Shown: positions 50,489 through 59,412 of the stretch, one piece after another | How the letters are laid out: the number at the start of each line of letters is the position of its first letter | Position numbering within the stretch: the first letter of the stretch is position 1 | NCBI RefSeq assembly: GCF_000787855.1 | Contig: NZ_BBPQ01000019.1 | Span: 8,990-72,989 of the forward strand | Direction: 5' to 3' | Origin: Streptacidiphilus anmyonensis | Lineage (GTDB): Bacteria > Actinomycetota > Actinomycetes > Streptomycetales > Streptomycetaceae | Length of the DNA: 64,000 bases | Program-made: the position numbers and the translations under genes | The notes under the pieces: generated by a model | Told to the model about the DNA's origin: nothing | The model's input: the letters and a program-made list of their open reading frames with translations, nothing else | The model's database searches: none

Positions 50489-52357
50489 CTACCAGCTGTC
50501 GTTCCGGCTCCCGTTGCCGGACCCGCCGGTGGTGAAGGAGTGGTTGCTGCCGGGCTCCCAGGTGATCGAGCCGTCGGAGTTCTTGATGAGGTACTTGTAC
50601 TCGACGTAGGTGTTCGCCGGCAGGCTGACCGTGCCGCTCCACACCGGGTAGCCGGAGGAGGAGAGCGGGATGGCCTGGCTGGTGTTCCAGCTGCCGAGCG
50701 CCGGGATCGAGCCGACCAGGTAGACGTTCTGGCCCCAGCTGGTCGTCTCGTTGACGGCGAAGGACTCACCCACCGTGCCGGAGGCGGCCGTCGGCAGGTA
50801 GAGCGCCACCGCGTCCATCGCCGGGACGGTGACGGTCGCGGTCCCGTTCGTCGTGACCGAGACGGTCGAGCCGGAGCACGCGCCGGTCGACGGGGTCAGG
50901 TCGCCGTGGATGACGTCGCAGTAGTTCCCGGCCGGCAGGCCCGTCTCGAGGGTGACGGTCTTGGCGCTGCTCTCGTTGTTGATCGCGATCCAGCCGCGGT
51001 CGCCGCGGCTGAACGCGATGAAGTTGCCGCCGTCGTCGTACCAGTTGGCCACCGTCTGGCCGGCGACGGCGTTGTGCCAGCCGACCATGTTGGCGACGCC
51101 CTGGTTGCGGTCGGTGCAGAACCAGCCGTTGGAGCAGTCCGTGTTGGTGACGAAGCCGTTGGCGTCGGCCGGCGGGGAGTCGTCGCTGTTGGTCCAGTCG
51201 AAGCTCGCGTAGACCTGCGGGACGTCGTAGCCCCAGGCCAGCTCGTAGAGGTTGGCCAGGATGTAGCTCGCGCCGGACTTGTAGTTCAGGGTGCTGCCGT
51301 CGCGCTCGGTGTCGTGGTTGGTCACCATCGACGTCGAGGCGGACGGCGGCTCCAGGCCCCAGCTCTGGCCGAAGGTCTTGAGGTTGGCGATGTTCCCGGT
51401 GAACTGCGCCTTGAGGTCCTGGGCGTAGGTGAACTCGATGACGCTGCCGTTGGACTCGAAGGCGGCGGGCTGCAGCGCGCTGTTCGTGCTGCCGGGGATG
51501 ACCTCCTGGTAGACGTAGGGGCGCGTGTTCGTCCAGGTGGTGTTGTGCACCTGGGCGAGGATCGCCGTCATGTCCGCCTGGTTGATGTGCTTGGCGGCGT
51601 CCATCCGGAAGCCGTCCACGCCGTCGGCGACGAGGCTGTTGAGGTAGCCGGCCTCCTGGGTGCGCACGTGGGAGGTCTCGGTGGCGAGGTCCTCCAGGTT
51701 GGACAGGTCGCAGTCCTGCACCTGGGTCTGGTTGTTCCAGTCCTGGATGGAGAGGTCCGAGTCGGGGCAGTTGCCCGGGTACTGGTGGAAGTCGGAGCTG
51801 CTGTAGCCGGGCTGGGAGTAGCTCTCGGTCGACGAGTTGAAGGTGTCGCCGCCGTAGGAGTCGGTGCTGGTGTTGTTGTTGCCCGCCATGTGGTTGAGCA
51901 CGGCGTCGGCGTAGACCTTGACGCCGGCGTTGTGGCAGGTCGTGACCATGGAGGCGAACTGCGCGGCGTTGCCCATCCGACTGTTGAGGTCGTAGCCGAT
52001 CGGCTGGTAGACGTCCCACCACGCGTGGGTCGATCCGGCGAGCCGGATGGAGTCCTCCGGCGGGGCCACCTCGACCGCGCCGTAGCCCTTCGGGCCGAGC
52101 ACGTTGGTGCACTCGCTCGCGACGGAGGTCCAGTTCCACTCGAAGAGGTTGGCGATCACGTCGCCGCCGTCGGGCGCGGCGGCGGCGTGCGCGGGCACCG
52201 CCTGGACGGTCAGCGGCAGCACGGCGCCGGCGAGCAGCGCGCCGACGCCGGCCCAGCGGGCCTGACGGCGGCCTGCCGCACGGCGCGGTACGGGCTGCGC
52301 CGAGGTGTCCTGTCCCGGCTGCGGTCTCGACGGGACGCGCTTCTGGATGCGCTTCAT
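50489..52357 (-). CDS. Secreted GH13 alpha-amylase with C-terminal CBM20 starch-binding domain
   Basis: 622 residues from ATG 52357 with GGAGAGAG upstream. A long basic leader and a hydrophobic segment (GVGALLAGAVLPLTVQAVPAHAAA) form the signal. The GH13_32-type catalytic domain has DAVLNHMAG, GFRMDAAKH (nucleophile Asp253), YQEVIPG (Glu285) and VTNHDTERD (Asp349). The C-terminal 100 residues (FAVNETTSWGQNVYLVGSIPALGSW... VEYKYLIKNSDGSITWEPGSNHSF) are a CBM20 domain for raw starch. It acts outside the cell on starch and glycogen and could supply the importer locus at 12-16 kb. Confidence 0.95.
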   Translation of the reverse strand: MKRIQKRVPSRPQPGQDTSAQPVPRRAAGRRQARWAGVGALLAGAVLPLTVQAVPAHAAAAPDGGDVIANLFEWNWTSVASECTNVLGPKGYGAVEVAPPEDSIRLAGSTHAWWDVYQPIGYDLNSRMGNAAQFASMVTTCHNAGVKVYADAVLNHMAGNNNTSTDSYGGDTFNSSTESYSQPGYSSSDFHQYPGNCPDSDLSIQDWNNQTQVQDCDLSNLEDLATETSHVRTQEAGYLNSLVADGVDGFRMDAAKHINQADMTAILAQVHNTTWTNTRPYVYQEVIPGSTNSALQPAAFESNGSVIEFTYAQDLKAQFTGNIANLKTFGQSWGLEPPSASTSMVTNHDTERDGSTLNYKSGASYILANLYELAWGYDVPQVYASFDWTNSDDSPPADANGFVTNTDCSNGWFCTDRNQGVANMVGWHNAVAGQTVANWYDDGGNFIAFSRGDRGWIAINNESSAKTVTLETGLPAGNYCDVIHGDLTPSTGACSGSTVSVTTNGTATVTVPAMDAVALYLPTAASGTVGESFAVNETTSWGQNVYLVGSIPALGSWNTSQAIPLSSSGYPVWSGTVSLPANTYVEYKYLIKNSDGSITWEPGSNHSFTTGGSGNGSRNDSW

Positions 52358-52721
52358 GGGGCTCTCTCCTGTGCGCACGGCCCGGCCGCGGACGACCGGG
52401 AGCCGGGCAGCACGACGTGAGCGCGTCGTCGCGCCGGAGGAACCGGTGGCCGTGGGGAGCCAGGGGGTGGGTGCGCGACGGTCGGCCACGACCTGTCCCC
52501 GGCTGTGACCGCCCGCCGCGTACGCGACCTTCTCGCGGTGTTGATGACGGCGTCAATAACCGCGTGGAAATTCTTACCGCAACTTTCGGCAACACCTTTC
52601 GAAGCCCGTTCGTCGCGCCCTGCGCCCATCCGGGTGTTCCCCGCGGTGTTGCGCTGCCGGAGGCGGGCGGCAGGCGGATCAGCGGAGATCATGGGCGCCG
52701 GACCACGAGACGAGGAGCGCC
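52358..52721. other. Divergent control region of the amylase gene and the YhgE-like gene
   Basis: 364 bases without a gene. Two CTTTCG repeats 13 bases apart (52583-52588, 52596-52601) and an imperfect inverted repeat near 52539-52559 (GTTGATGAC/GTCAATAAC) lie in the AT-richer centre. No confident -35/-10 pair. Confidence 0.4.
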
Positions 52722-54020
52722 ATGGCCACCGCAAGCTCCCCCCGGCCGCCCACGCGCGGGGCCCGCGCGATGACGCTCGTGCGCAACGGCCGGCTGTGGC
52801 TGGTCCCCACCATCCTCTGCGCCCTGGTCACGCTCTTCCTCTCGCTGCTCTACATGGGCGGCATCATCGACCCCAACGGCCACCTGCACCGGCTGCCCAT
52901 CGGCCTGGTGAACGAGGACCAGGGCGCGCCGCCGCCCGGCCAGACACAGAACGTCGGCACCCAGATCACCGCCGCCATCCCGGCGCAGACGCCCGGCCGG
53001 ACCGTCCAGTGGCGGCCGCTGACGGCCGCCCAGGCCCAGGACCAGCTCTCCTCCGGCAAGATCTACGGGGCGCTGGTCGTCCCCCAGGACTTCACCGCCT
53101 CCATCGAGGCACTCGGCACCATGAAGGCGACGGCGCTGCCCACCCTCACCGTGCTCACCAACCCGGGCCTGGGCAGCCTCGGCTCCTCGCTCGCCGCGCA
53201 GATCTCGCAGAGCGCCGCCCACCAGGCCTCCCTCAGCATCGGCCAGCAGCTGTCCCGGTCCGCCGCCGCCCAGGGCGCGAACGCGACCACGCAGACGCTG
53301 CTCAGCGACCCCGTCTCGGTCACCACCCAGCAGGGCCATCCGATCCCCTCCCACAGCGGGCTGGGTCTCAGCGCCTTCTACTACACGCTGCTGCTGGTGC
53401 TGACCGGCTTCCTGGGAGCCAACATCGTCCACAACGGCGTCGACTCCGGCCTCGGCTACGCCGACACCGAGCTCGGCCCCTGGCACAGCCGGCGTCCCAC
53501 CGTCCCGATCAGCCGGACGCAGACCCTGCTGCTGAAGATGACCATGACCTCGTTCATCGTCATCCTCACCACCACGCTGGTCATGATCGCCACCATCGCG
53601 ATCCTCGGCATGAGCGCCACACACCTGCCACTGCTGTGGATCTTCTCCTACTGCGCGAGCCTGGCGGTGGGCCTGGGCGTGCAGGCGATCAACGCGGCCT
53701 TCGGCGGGATCGGCCAGCTGGTGGCGATGTTCGTCTTCATCGCCCTGGCCCTGCCGTCCTCCGGGGCCACGATCCCGCTGCAGGCCGTCCCGGGCTTCTA
53801 CCGCTTCCTCGCCGTCTTCGAGCCCATGCGGCAGCTCAGTGACGGCATCCGGGCGATCCTCTACTTCGACGCCCGCGCCGACGCCGGACTCACCCGCGCC
53901 TGGATCATGATCGCGATCGGCTGGACGGCCGCGCTCCTCTTCGGCTTCGGCATGACGCTGTACTACGACCGCAGGGGCCTGCACCGCCTCACCCCGCAGC
54001 CGGAGCGCACGCCGACCTAG
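52722..54020 (+). CDS. YhgE/Pip-like ABC-2-type membrane protein (DUF3533)
   Basis: 432 residues from ATG 52722. One N-terminal helix (LWLVPTILCALVTLFLSLLYMGG) is followed by an extracytoplasmic region of about 190 residues (IGLVNEDQGAPPPGQTQNVGTQI, GKIYGALVVPQDFTASI) and five to six C-terminal helices. This matches YhgE/Pip and DUF3533 proteins related to ABC-2 permeases and to surface proteins of ESX-linked loci. No ATPase is adjacent. Function unknown. Confidence 0.8.
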   Translation: MATASSPRPPTRGARAMTLVRNGRLWLVPTILCALVTLFLSLLYMGGIIDPNGHLHRLPIGLVNEDQGAPPPGQTQNVGTQITAAIPAQTPGRTVQWRPLTAAQAQDQLSSGKIYGALVVPQDFTASIEALGTMKATALPTLTVLTNPGLGSLGSSLAAQISQSAAHQASLSIGQQLSRSAAAQGANATTQTLLSDPVSVTTQQGHPIPSHSGLGLSAFYYTLLLVLTGFLGANIVHNGVDSGLGYADTELGPWHSRRPTVPISRTQTLLLKMTMTSFIVILTTTLVMIATIAILGMSATHLPLLWIFSYCASLAVGLGVQAINAAFGGIGQLVAMFVFIALALPSSGATIPLQAVPGFYRFLAVFEPMRQLSDGIRAILYFDARADAGLTRAWIMIAIGWTAALLFGFGMTLYYDRRGLHRLTPQPERTPT

Positions 54021-54123
54021 GTCGGGCGGACGGCAGGGCCCCCGCGGCGGGGCTCGTGCCGAAAGGCCCGCGCCGGAAGGCCCGCGCGGGAAGGCTCGGG
54101 GGCCCGGTCCGGTTGCTCCTTGT

Positions 54124-55131
54124 GTGAACGCACCGTTGAGGCTCTCGCTGCTGGACCGGTCCGTGCTGCGCGAGGGGCAGACCGCCGCGCAGGCGCTGCG
54201 CGACACCGTCGCACTGGCGCGGTACGCGGAGGAGCTCGGCTACCACCGCTTCTGGGTCTCGGAGCACCACGGGGTGCCGGGGATCGCCGGTTCCGCGCCC
54301 ACCGTGCTGGCCGCGGCCGTCGCGGGGGCGACGTCGCGGATCCGGGTCGGGACGGGCGGGGTGATGCTGCCCAACCACCGGCCGTTCGTGGTGGCCGAGC
54401 AGTTCGCCGTGCTCGGGTCGCTCTTTCCAGGGCGGATCGACCTGGGGCTCGGCCGTTCCGTCGGCTTCACCCGCGCCGTGCAGGAGGCGCTCGGTCACAC
54501 CGTGCGGGACGCGGAGGACTTCCCCGAGCGGCTCGCCGAACTGCTCGACTTCCTGCGAGGCGACGACGCGCGCCGTCCCGGCCTGCGGGTGCAGCCGGCG
54601 GACGGGCTGCCGGTGCCGCCGTTCGTCCTCGCGCTCGGCGCGGGCGCGCGGATCGCCGCCGAGGCGGGCCTCCCCGTCGTGGTCGGCGGCGTGCACGACC
54701 GCGCGCGGCTGCTGGCGGCGGTCGCGGAGTACCGGGACGCGTTCAAGCCCTCGCCTTGGCGCGACGAGCCCTACGTCGTCATCGCGGCGCCGGTCGCCGT
54801 CGGCGGGACGGCCGAGGAGGCCCGGGAGATGCTGGCGGCCGAGTCCTGGTCGCTGGCCCAGGCCCGCACGCTCGGTGCCTTCCCGCCACTATCCCCGCCC
54901 GAGGCGGTGCGGTCGGCGCGGATGACAGCGCGGCAGCGCACCCTCTTCGAGCAGGCGCGGGCCGGGCACGTCGCGGGCACGGAGGACGAGGTGCGCGGGG
55001 CCCTGGACGAGCTGGTCACGGCCACGGGAGCGGACGAGATCCTGGTCACCGCCAGCGCCTACGACCCCGCCCGGTTGCGCGCGTCCCTCGCCGGGCTGGC
55101 CCGGGTGGCGCACCCCGACCGAAGAAGTTGA
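54124..55131 (+). CDS. LLM-class flavin-dependent oxidoreductase (MsnO8-like)
   Basis: 335 residues from GTG 54124. The bacterial-luciferase TIM barrel shows RLSLLDRSVLREG, ELGYHRFWVSEHHGVPGIAGSAP (WxSEHH), TSRIRVGTGGVMLPNHRPFVVAEQFAVLGSLFPGRIDLGLGR, typical of the MsnO8/YvbT branch. It uses reduced flavin to oxidise an unidentified small molecule. The stop overlaps the promoter zone of the next gene. Confidence 0.88.
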   Translation: MNAPLRLSLLDRSVLREGQTAAQALRDTVALARYAEELGYHRFWVSEHHGVPGIAGSAPTVLAAAVAGATSRIRVGTGGVMLPNHRPFVVAEQFAVLGSLFPGRIDLGLGRSVGFTRAVQEALGHTVRDAEDFPERLAELLDFLRGDDARRPGLRVQPADGLPVPPFVLALGAGARIAAEAGLPVVVGGVHDRARLLAAVAEYRDAFKPSPWRDEPYVVIAAPVAVGGTAEEAREMLAAESWSLAQARTLGAFPPLSPPEAVRSARMTARQRTLFEQARAGHVAGTEDEVRGALDELVTATGADEILVTASAYDPARLRASLAGLARVAHPDRRS

Positions 55132-55134
55132 CTT

Positions 55135-55150
55135 TCATCATTGTTGATGA
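55135..55150. promoter_or_regulatory. Inverted repeat upstream of the DsbA-like gene
   Basis: TCATCA-TTGT-TGATGA is a perfect 6-bp inverted repeat in an AT-rich patch, just after the previous stop and about 50 bases before the next start. It could be the site of a MarR- or HTH-type regulator, or an early part of the promoter (TATTCT at 55158 may be a -10 box). Confidence 0.4.
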
Positions 55151-55197
55151 CCTCATGTATTCTGAAGGAGCACTGCCAGGAACGAAGGAGCAAGACC

Positions 55198-55848
55198 GTG
55201 CGCGTGGAGATCTGGGGCGACATCAACTGCCCGTGGTGCTACATCGGCAAGGCCCGCTTCGAGAAGGCGCTGGCCGCCTTCCCGCACCGGGACCAGGTCG
55301 AGGTCGTCCACCGCTCCTTCGAGCTGGACCCGCAGGCCCCGCAGGAGCCGCGCCCGGTCCTGCCCGCGATCGCCGCGAAGTACGGCATCAGCGTCGACCA
55401 GGCCCGCGAGGCCGAGGAGCGGATCGCCTCGCACGCCCACGGCGAGGGCCTGCCCTACCGGGGCGCCGAGCGCGACGTCGCAAACAGTTTCGACATGCAC
55501 CGCCTGCTGCACTTCGCCGAGGAGCGGGGCCGCCAGGAGCAGCTGCTCGACCTGCTCTACCGCGAGAACTTCGACGGCGACACCTCCCCCTTCGCCCCCG
55601 GCCGACTGCTCGCGCTCGCCGTCGAGGCGGGCCTCGACGAGCGCCAGGCAGCCGACGTCCTGGCCGACCCGGCCGCCCATGCCGACGCCGTCCGCGAGGA
55701 CGAGGCCACCGCCGCGGCCCTGGGCGCCACCGGTGTCCCGTTCTACGTCTTCGACCGCCGCCTCGGCGTCTCGGGCGCCCAGCCCCCGGCCGCGTTCACC
55801 TCCGCGCTGGAGCAGGCCTGGAGCACCCGGACGGTCCCGCAGACCTGA
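55198..55848 (+). CDS. DsbA-family (FrnE-like) oxidoreductase
   Basis: 216 residues from GTG 55198 with GAAGGAG upstream. WGDINCPWCYIGKARFEKAL contains the CPWC redox motif of the FrnE/2-hydroxychromene isomerase branch of the DsbA fold. GVPFYVFDRRLGVSGAQ is the cis-Pro region. It is cytoplasmic, as no signal peptide is present. It probably acts in thiol exchange or isomerisation. Confidence 0.9.
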   Translation: MRVEIWGDINCPWCYIGKARFEKALAAFPHRDQVEVVHRSFELDPQAPQEPRPVLPAIAAKYGISVDQAREAEERIASHAHGEGLPYRGAERDVANSFDMHRLLHFAEERGRQEQLLDLLYRENFDGDTSPFAPGRLLALAVEAGLDERQAADVLADPAAHADAVREDEATAAALGATGVPFYVFDRRLGVSGAQPPAAFTSALEQAWSTRTVPQT

Positions 55849-55942
55849 GCGGTGTCACCCGGGCGGCCTCACCTCGGTTGTGGCGACCCGTCGCCTGGCC
55901 AAGGCTGGGACGAAGGCGCGTACGTCCGGATGAGGTGAGGAT

Positions 55943-56737
55943 GTGCTGACGGCGAAGAGCGTGTTCCGGGAGATCCTGGACGACGACGAGGCGTTCCGAC
56001 TCTTCTGCTCGATCGCGGCGAGCGGTGAGGCGCAGGGCGGCTGGGAGAACGGTCGCATCGCGGCGCTCCTGCCGGAAAGCCTCGGCTACCTCGCCCCGCG
56101 CGTCGCGCGGCACGGAGCCGACGAGGACAAGCACGGCCGGATCTTCAACGCGCTGCTGCACAAGCGCGGCCTCGCGCCCGTCCCGGTGCCGCCGGAGGCC
56201 GACTACACGATGATCCTGGAGCGCCTGGGCATCGGCCTCTCCCACCGCAAGCTCTCCGCCGACAAGCCGCTCACCGAGCACGACGTCGTCGCCTACCTGG
56301 CCCACAGCCGCGTCACCGAGCAGCGGGCGAGCGAGCAGATGCGCATGCTGGTCCACTACTTCGGCGACGACCAGGTCATCGGCAAGGCGGTCCGCATGAT
56401 CTGCCGCGACGAGGACAACCACCTCGCGTACTGCCACGAGGAGTTGCTCCGCCTCGCGGCGGCGGGCCGGGGCCGCGAGATCAAGGACCTGCTCGACCGG
56501 AGCGCGGCCGCCGAGATCCGCGTCTACCGCGACGTGAGCCTCGCGGTGATGGGCCGGATGGCGGAGATCCTGCGCTGGCCGAAGGCGAAGGCGGCGGTCA
56601 TCAGTACGGGCATCCACGGGATGTACGGGGTGGAGCGCGTGGGAGGCTGGTACCGGATGGTCAGCCTTCGGATGCCGGAGCGCATCGGGGCGCTGGACGG
56701 GCCCGTGCCGGCCCCGGCGGCGCCCGAGTTCGCCTGA
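55943..56737 (+). CDS. Ferritin-like superfamily protein
   Basis: 264 residues from GTG 55943 with GTGAGG upstream. Helices carry ADEDKHGRIF and ICRDEDNHLAYCHEELL, the two ExxH-type metal ligand sets of a di-iron four-helix bundle. REQRASEQMRMLVHYFG provides another Glu. The bundle fits ferritin-like oxygenase/oxidase families. Substrate and partner proteins are unknown. Confidence 0.7.
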   Translation: MLTAKSVFREILDDDEAFRLFCSIAASGEAQGGWENGRIAALLPESLGYLAPRVARHGADEDKHGRIFNALLHKRGLAPVPVPPEADYTMILERLGIGLSHRKLSADKPLTEHDVVAYLAHSRVTEQRASEQMRMLVHYFGDDQVIGKAVRMICRDEDNHLAYCHEELLRLAAAGRGREIKDLLDRSAAAEIRVYRDVSLAVMGRMAEILRWPKAKAAVISTGIHGMYGVERVGGWYRMVSLRMPERIGALDGPVPAPAAPEFA

Positions 56738-57020
56738 GTCCGGTCCGCTGAGCCCGGCCGGGTACGGCTGGGTACGGCTGGCTACGGGCGAGTTCCCGTC
56801 GGCGACACGCGGTTCGCCCCCGGACGATCCTTGCGCGGGCTGCGAAGCCGGTGCACCTGCTCGATTCGCCAGGTTTCGCCGCCCCCGCGCTACTCCCCCA
56901 CACCCCTGGACGACGCACCAGGCTGGTGATCGTGAAAGCGAACGAGAACACGCACCAGCTGCCCGTCCGCCTGCCCGCCTCCTTCGTCCGGTGGTGGCTG
57001 GCCGATCCCGCCCAGGAGTC
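56738..57020. other. Intergenic region with a decamer repeat
   Basis: About 280 bases, no convincing gene. GGTACGGCTG occurs twice in tandem with a partial third copy near 56761-56787. Confidence 0.45.
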
Positions 57021-57461
57021 TCAGCCCCAGTCCTTGTCCAGGTCCAACTCCGCACGGCGCTGCGTGAACGAGAACCAGTTGCCCGAGTCGTCGCGGAAGA
57101 TCGCCTCCGTCCCGTAGGGGCGCTCCTGCGGCTCCTGAAGGAACTCCACGCCGCGCGCCTTCATGGCCGCGTAGTCGGCGTGGATGTCGTCCGTGGCGAA
57201 GACGCCCGCGCCGAGGACGCCCTTGGCGACGAGCCGCTTCAGCTCCTCCGCGGACTCCGGGTCCAGCGCGGGCGGACCCGGGACCATCAGGGTGATCTCC
57301 AGATCCGGCTGGTCCTTGGCGCCGACGGTGAGCCAGCGCATCCCGCCCTCCCCCATGGTCATGTCCGTGCGGACCTCCAGCCCGAGCTTCTGCGTGTAGA
57401 ACTCCCTGGCCCGGTCGTGGTCCAGCACCCAGACGTTGGCGATGGACATGCCCTTGATCAC
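57021..57461 (-). CDS. VOC (glyoxalase/bleomycin resistance) family protein
   Basis: 146 residues from ATG 57461. The paired beta-alpha-beta-beta-beta fold shows IANVWVLDHDRAREFYTQKLGLEVRTD and GVEFLQEPQERPYGTEAIFRDDSGNWFSF. Metal-binding residues are partly visible (Glu in TEAIF). It follows an AraC-type gene by 73 bases on the same strand and is probably its target. Confidence 0.88.
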   Translation of the reverse strand: MIKGMSIANVWVLDHDRAREFYTQKLGLEVRTDMTMGEGGMRWLTVGAKDQPDLEITLMVPGPPALDPESAEELKRLVAKGVLGAGVFATDDIHADYAAMKARGVEFLQEPQERPYGTEAIFRDDSGNWFSFTQRRAELDLDKDWG

Positions 57462-57534
57462 GGCAGTCTCCTCCGGTTCCGGCGAGGGCGCGTCCCGCCC
57501 TCGCTCCTGCTGACCACCGTAGAGACGTCGGGGC

Positions 57535-58041
57535 TCAGTCGGCTTCTCCGGAATTGCGCTCCTGCTCCGGCTCCTGCTCCCGCCCTTCCCGGGCGTGGAA
57601 CGCCTTGAAGCCGCCGTGCCAGAGCAGGGCGTAGCAGCCGGGGACGAGGGCGCTCCCGGCCTCGACGTGCCGCGCCCGGTACTGGCTCGGAGTCAGGCCG
57701 GTGTGCTTCCGGAAGCTCGATGAGAAGGTGCCGAGACTGGCGAAGCCGACCAGGGTGCAGATCTCGGTGACCGACAGGTCCGCGGTCCGCAGCAGTTCCT
57801 CGGCGCGCTCGATGCGCCGCCGGCTGAGGTACTGCCCGGGCGTCTGCCCGTAGGCCGCCCGGAAGACGCGGATGAAGTGGTACCGCGAGTAGCCCGCCGC
57901 CCCGGCGACCGCGTCCAGGTCGATCGGCTCGGCCCAATCGCGGTCCATGGCGTCCTTGGCCAGCCGCAGCCGACGCAACTGCGCAAGCCGGGCGCGCTGC
58001 GCCTCGGACGGCCCGCCGGACGGGTGGTCGGTACGGCTCAC
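57535..58041 (-). CDS. AraC family transcriptional regulator
   Basis: 168 residues from GTG 58041. Two helix-turn-helix motifs fill residues 30-130: DLDAVAGAAGYSRYHFIRVFRAAYGQTPGQYLSRRRIERAEELL and DLSVTEICTLVGFASLGTFSSSFRKHTGLTPSQYR. It has no large sensing domain, only a short C-terminal tail. AraC/VOC pairs like this are common in actinomycetes, often linked to electrophile response. Confidence 0.9.
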   Translation of the reverse strand: MSRTDHPSGGPSEAQRARLAQLRRLRLAKDAMDRDWAEPIDLDAVAGAAGYSRYHFIRVFRAAYGQTPGQYLSRRRIERAEELLRTADLSVTEICTLVGFASLGTFSSSFRKHTGLTPSQYRARHVEAGSALVPGCYALLWHGGFKAFHAREGREQEPEQERNSGEAD

Positions 58042-58151
58042 CCTTCGATCGTGTCACGGCGCACCGACACATACGGTCCAGGTCCGCTGAAGGGTCCCGC
58101 CAGGAGCGAAGAGAGCACTCCCGGAAGCCTTGCGGGATGCGCCTCCCGCCG

Positions 58152-58332
58152 ATGCCCCAGCCGCAGGATACGGAGATCCAGGAGCCGCCCCTGATCCCTG
58201 GTCAGGTAGGCCGCTCGCTGCGGCTCTACTGGGAGGGCACGCACGCCGAGGCGGAGCAGGTCTACCGGCTGGGCATGTCGGCGGCGCAGACGCCCGAGGT
58301 TGCCGCCGTCCTGGACAACCACGCGCACCGGG
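58152..58332 (+). pseudogene. Possible truncated gene fragment
   Basis: From ATG 58152 the plus strand reads IPGQVGRSLRLYWEGTHAEAEQVYRLGMSAAQTPEVAAVLDNHAHRV, which looks like protein and is not opposite a real gene until 58333, where it runs antisense into the N-acetyltransferase 3' end. It may be the 5' remnant of a gene cut off there. Low confidence. Confidence 0.3.
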
Positions 58333-59235
58333 TCACTGGTTCTCGGCCGACTGCTGCTTCGCTCGCCACTCCGCGCCCGCGCGCTGGATGCGGTCCCACA
58401 GGGCAGCGCGGTCGGCGTCGTCGATGGCCGAGAGGTCCAGGTGGAACACGTCCGTTGCGAGCTTGAACAGCTCCTCGGCGGACTCGAGGAGCCGTGTGGT
58501 GCGCCGTCCGGCCCCCTCGTCGCGGGTGAACTCGTCGTCCAGGACGAACTCGGCACCGCCCGCGTCGCGGCGGAAGAGCTCGAACCACATGACGTAGGGA
58601 GACTTCGGCGACGTCGAGAACTCGGTGTGGCAGGCCATGAAGTCCTCCCACGTGGCCGGTGCCAGGGTGAAGTCCATGCTGTGGAACGTCGTCTGCGCCG
58701 GATCGGTGCAGAACCGCCAGGCGTCCGGGCCGATCTCCGGCAGCGGCCGCAGCTCGAAGCGGAAGGGGCCCTGGTTGTGGACGCCCTCCCGGAGCGGGAT
58801 GGGCTCGTGGTGCGAGTTGGCCAGGCCGACGTCGACCGACCAGCGTTCGCCGTCGATCACGACGGTGAGGGCCATGTGCGTGGCGTATTCGTCGGCGGAC
58901 GCCTTGGCGGTCGCGGCAGAGCCGTTGATCTGGCCGCGGTGGACGGTGACGTCGTACCCGAGGGCGGTCAGCAGCTCGCTGAACGCGTTGTTGAGGTTGA
59001 AGCAGTAGCCGCCCCGGCCGGCCAGGATACGGGCTATGGACTCGGCCGGGTCGATGCCCTGCGGGCGCCCGAGCTGGATGTCGACGTTCTCGAAGGCGAT
59101 GAGCTCGACGTGGGCGCGGTGAAGCCTGCGCAGAGTGTCGAGCGACGGAGCGCCGAGGGACTCCGGGTCGTCGACGCCGAGCCTGGCCAGGTAGGGCGCG
59201 ACCCAGGCGGGATGATCGTTCGTCTTCGAGGTCAT
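58333..59235 (-). CDS. nat: Arylamine N-acetyltransferase
   Basis: 300 residues from ATG 59235. The catalytic triad is Cys78 in GGRGGYCFNLNN, His120 in YATHMALTV and Asp135 in WSVDVGLANSHHEPIPL. The fold is that of NAT enzymes, which move acetyl groups from acetyl-CoA to arylamines and hydrazines. Some actinobacterial members make macrolactams instead, but no biosynthetic cluster is adjacent here. Confidence 0.93.
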   Translation of the reverse strand: MTSKTNDHPAWVAPYLARLGVDDPESLGAPSLDTLRRLHRAHVELIAFENVDIQLGRPQGIDPAESIARILAGRGGYCFNLNNAFSELLTALGYDVTVHRGQINGSAATAKASADEYATHMALTVVIDGERWSVDVGLANSHHEPIPLREGVHNQGPFRFELRPLPEIGPDAWRFCTDPAQTTFHSMDFTLAPATWEDFMACHTEFSTSPKSPYVMWFELFRRDAGGAEFVLDDEFTRDEGAGRRTTRLLESAEELFKLATDVFHLDLSAIDDADRAALWDRIQRAGAEWRAKQQSAENQ

Positions 59236-59412
59236 GGCTGCGAACCCTAGTGCAGCATCACCCGGATCCCGCAGGGATTATCGCTGCGCTGTACTGGCTG
59301 GCGCTCCGACGGCGATGGTCCCGTGAAAGAACGGTTGACGGCGCGTCTCGCTGCGGGTTGAGCCCGGCGACTGCCAGGCGCAGCCGACACGGCTGCGCCC
59401 GGGGCGCAGGGT

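Noticed and set aside
52722-56737. A natural-product gene cluster around the two luciferase-like enzymes, NAT and the DsbA-like protein
   Set aside because: No synthase, cyclase or carrier-protein gene is present, and the genes lie on both strands with their own neighbours.
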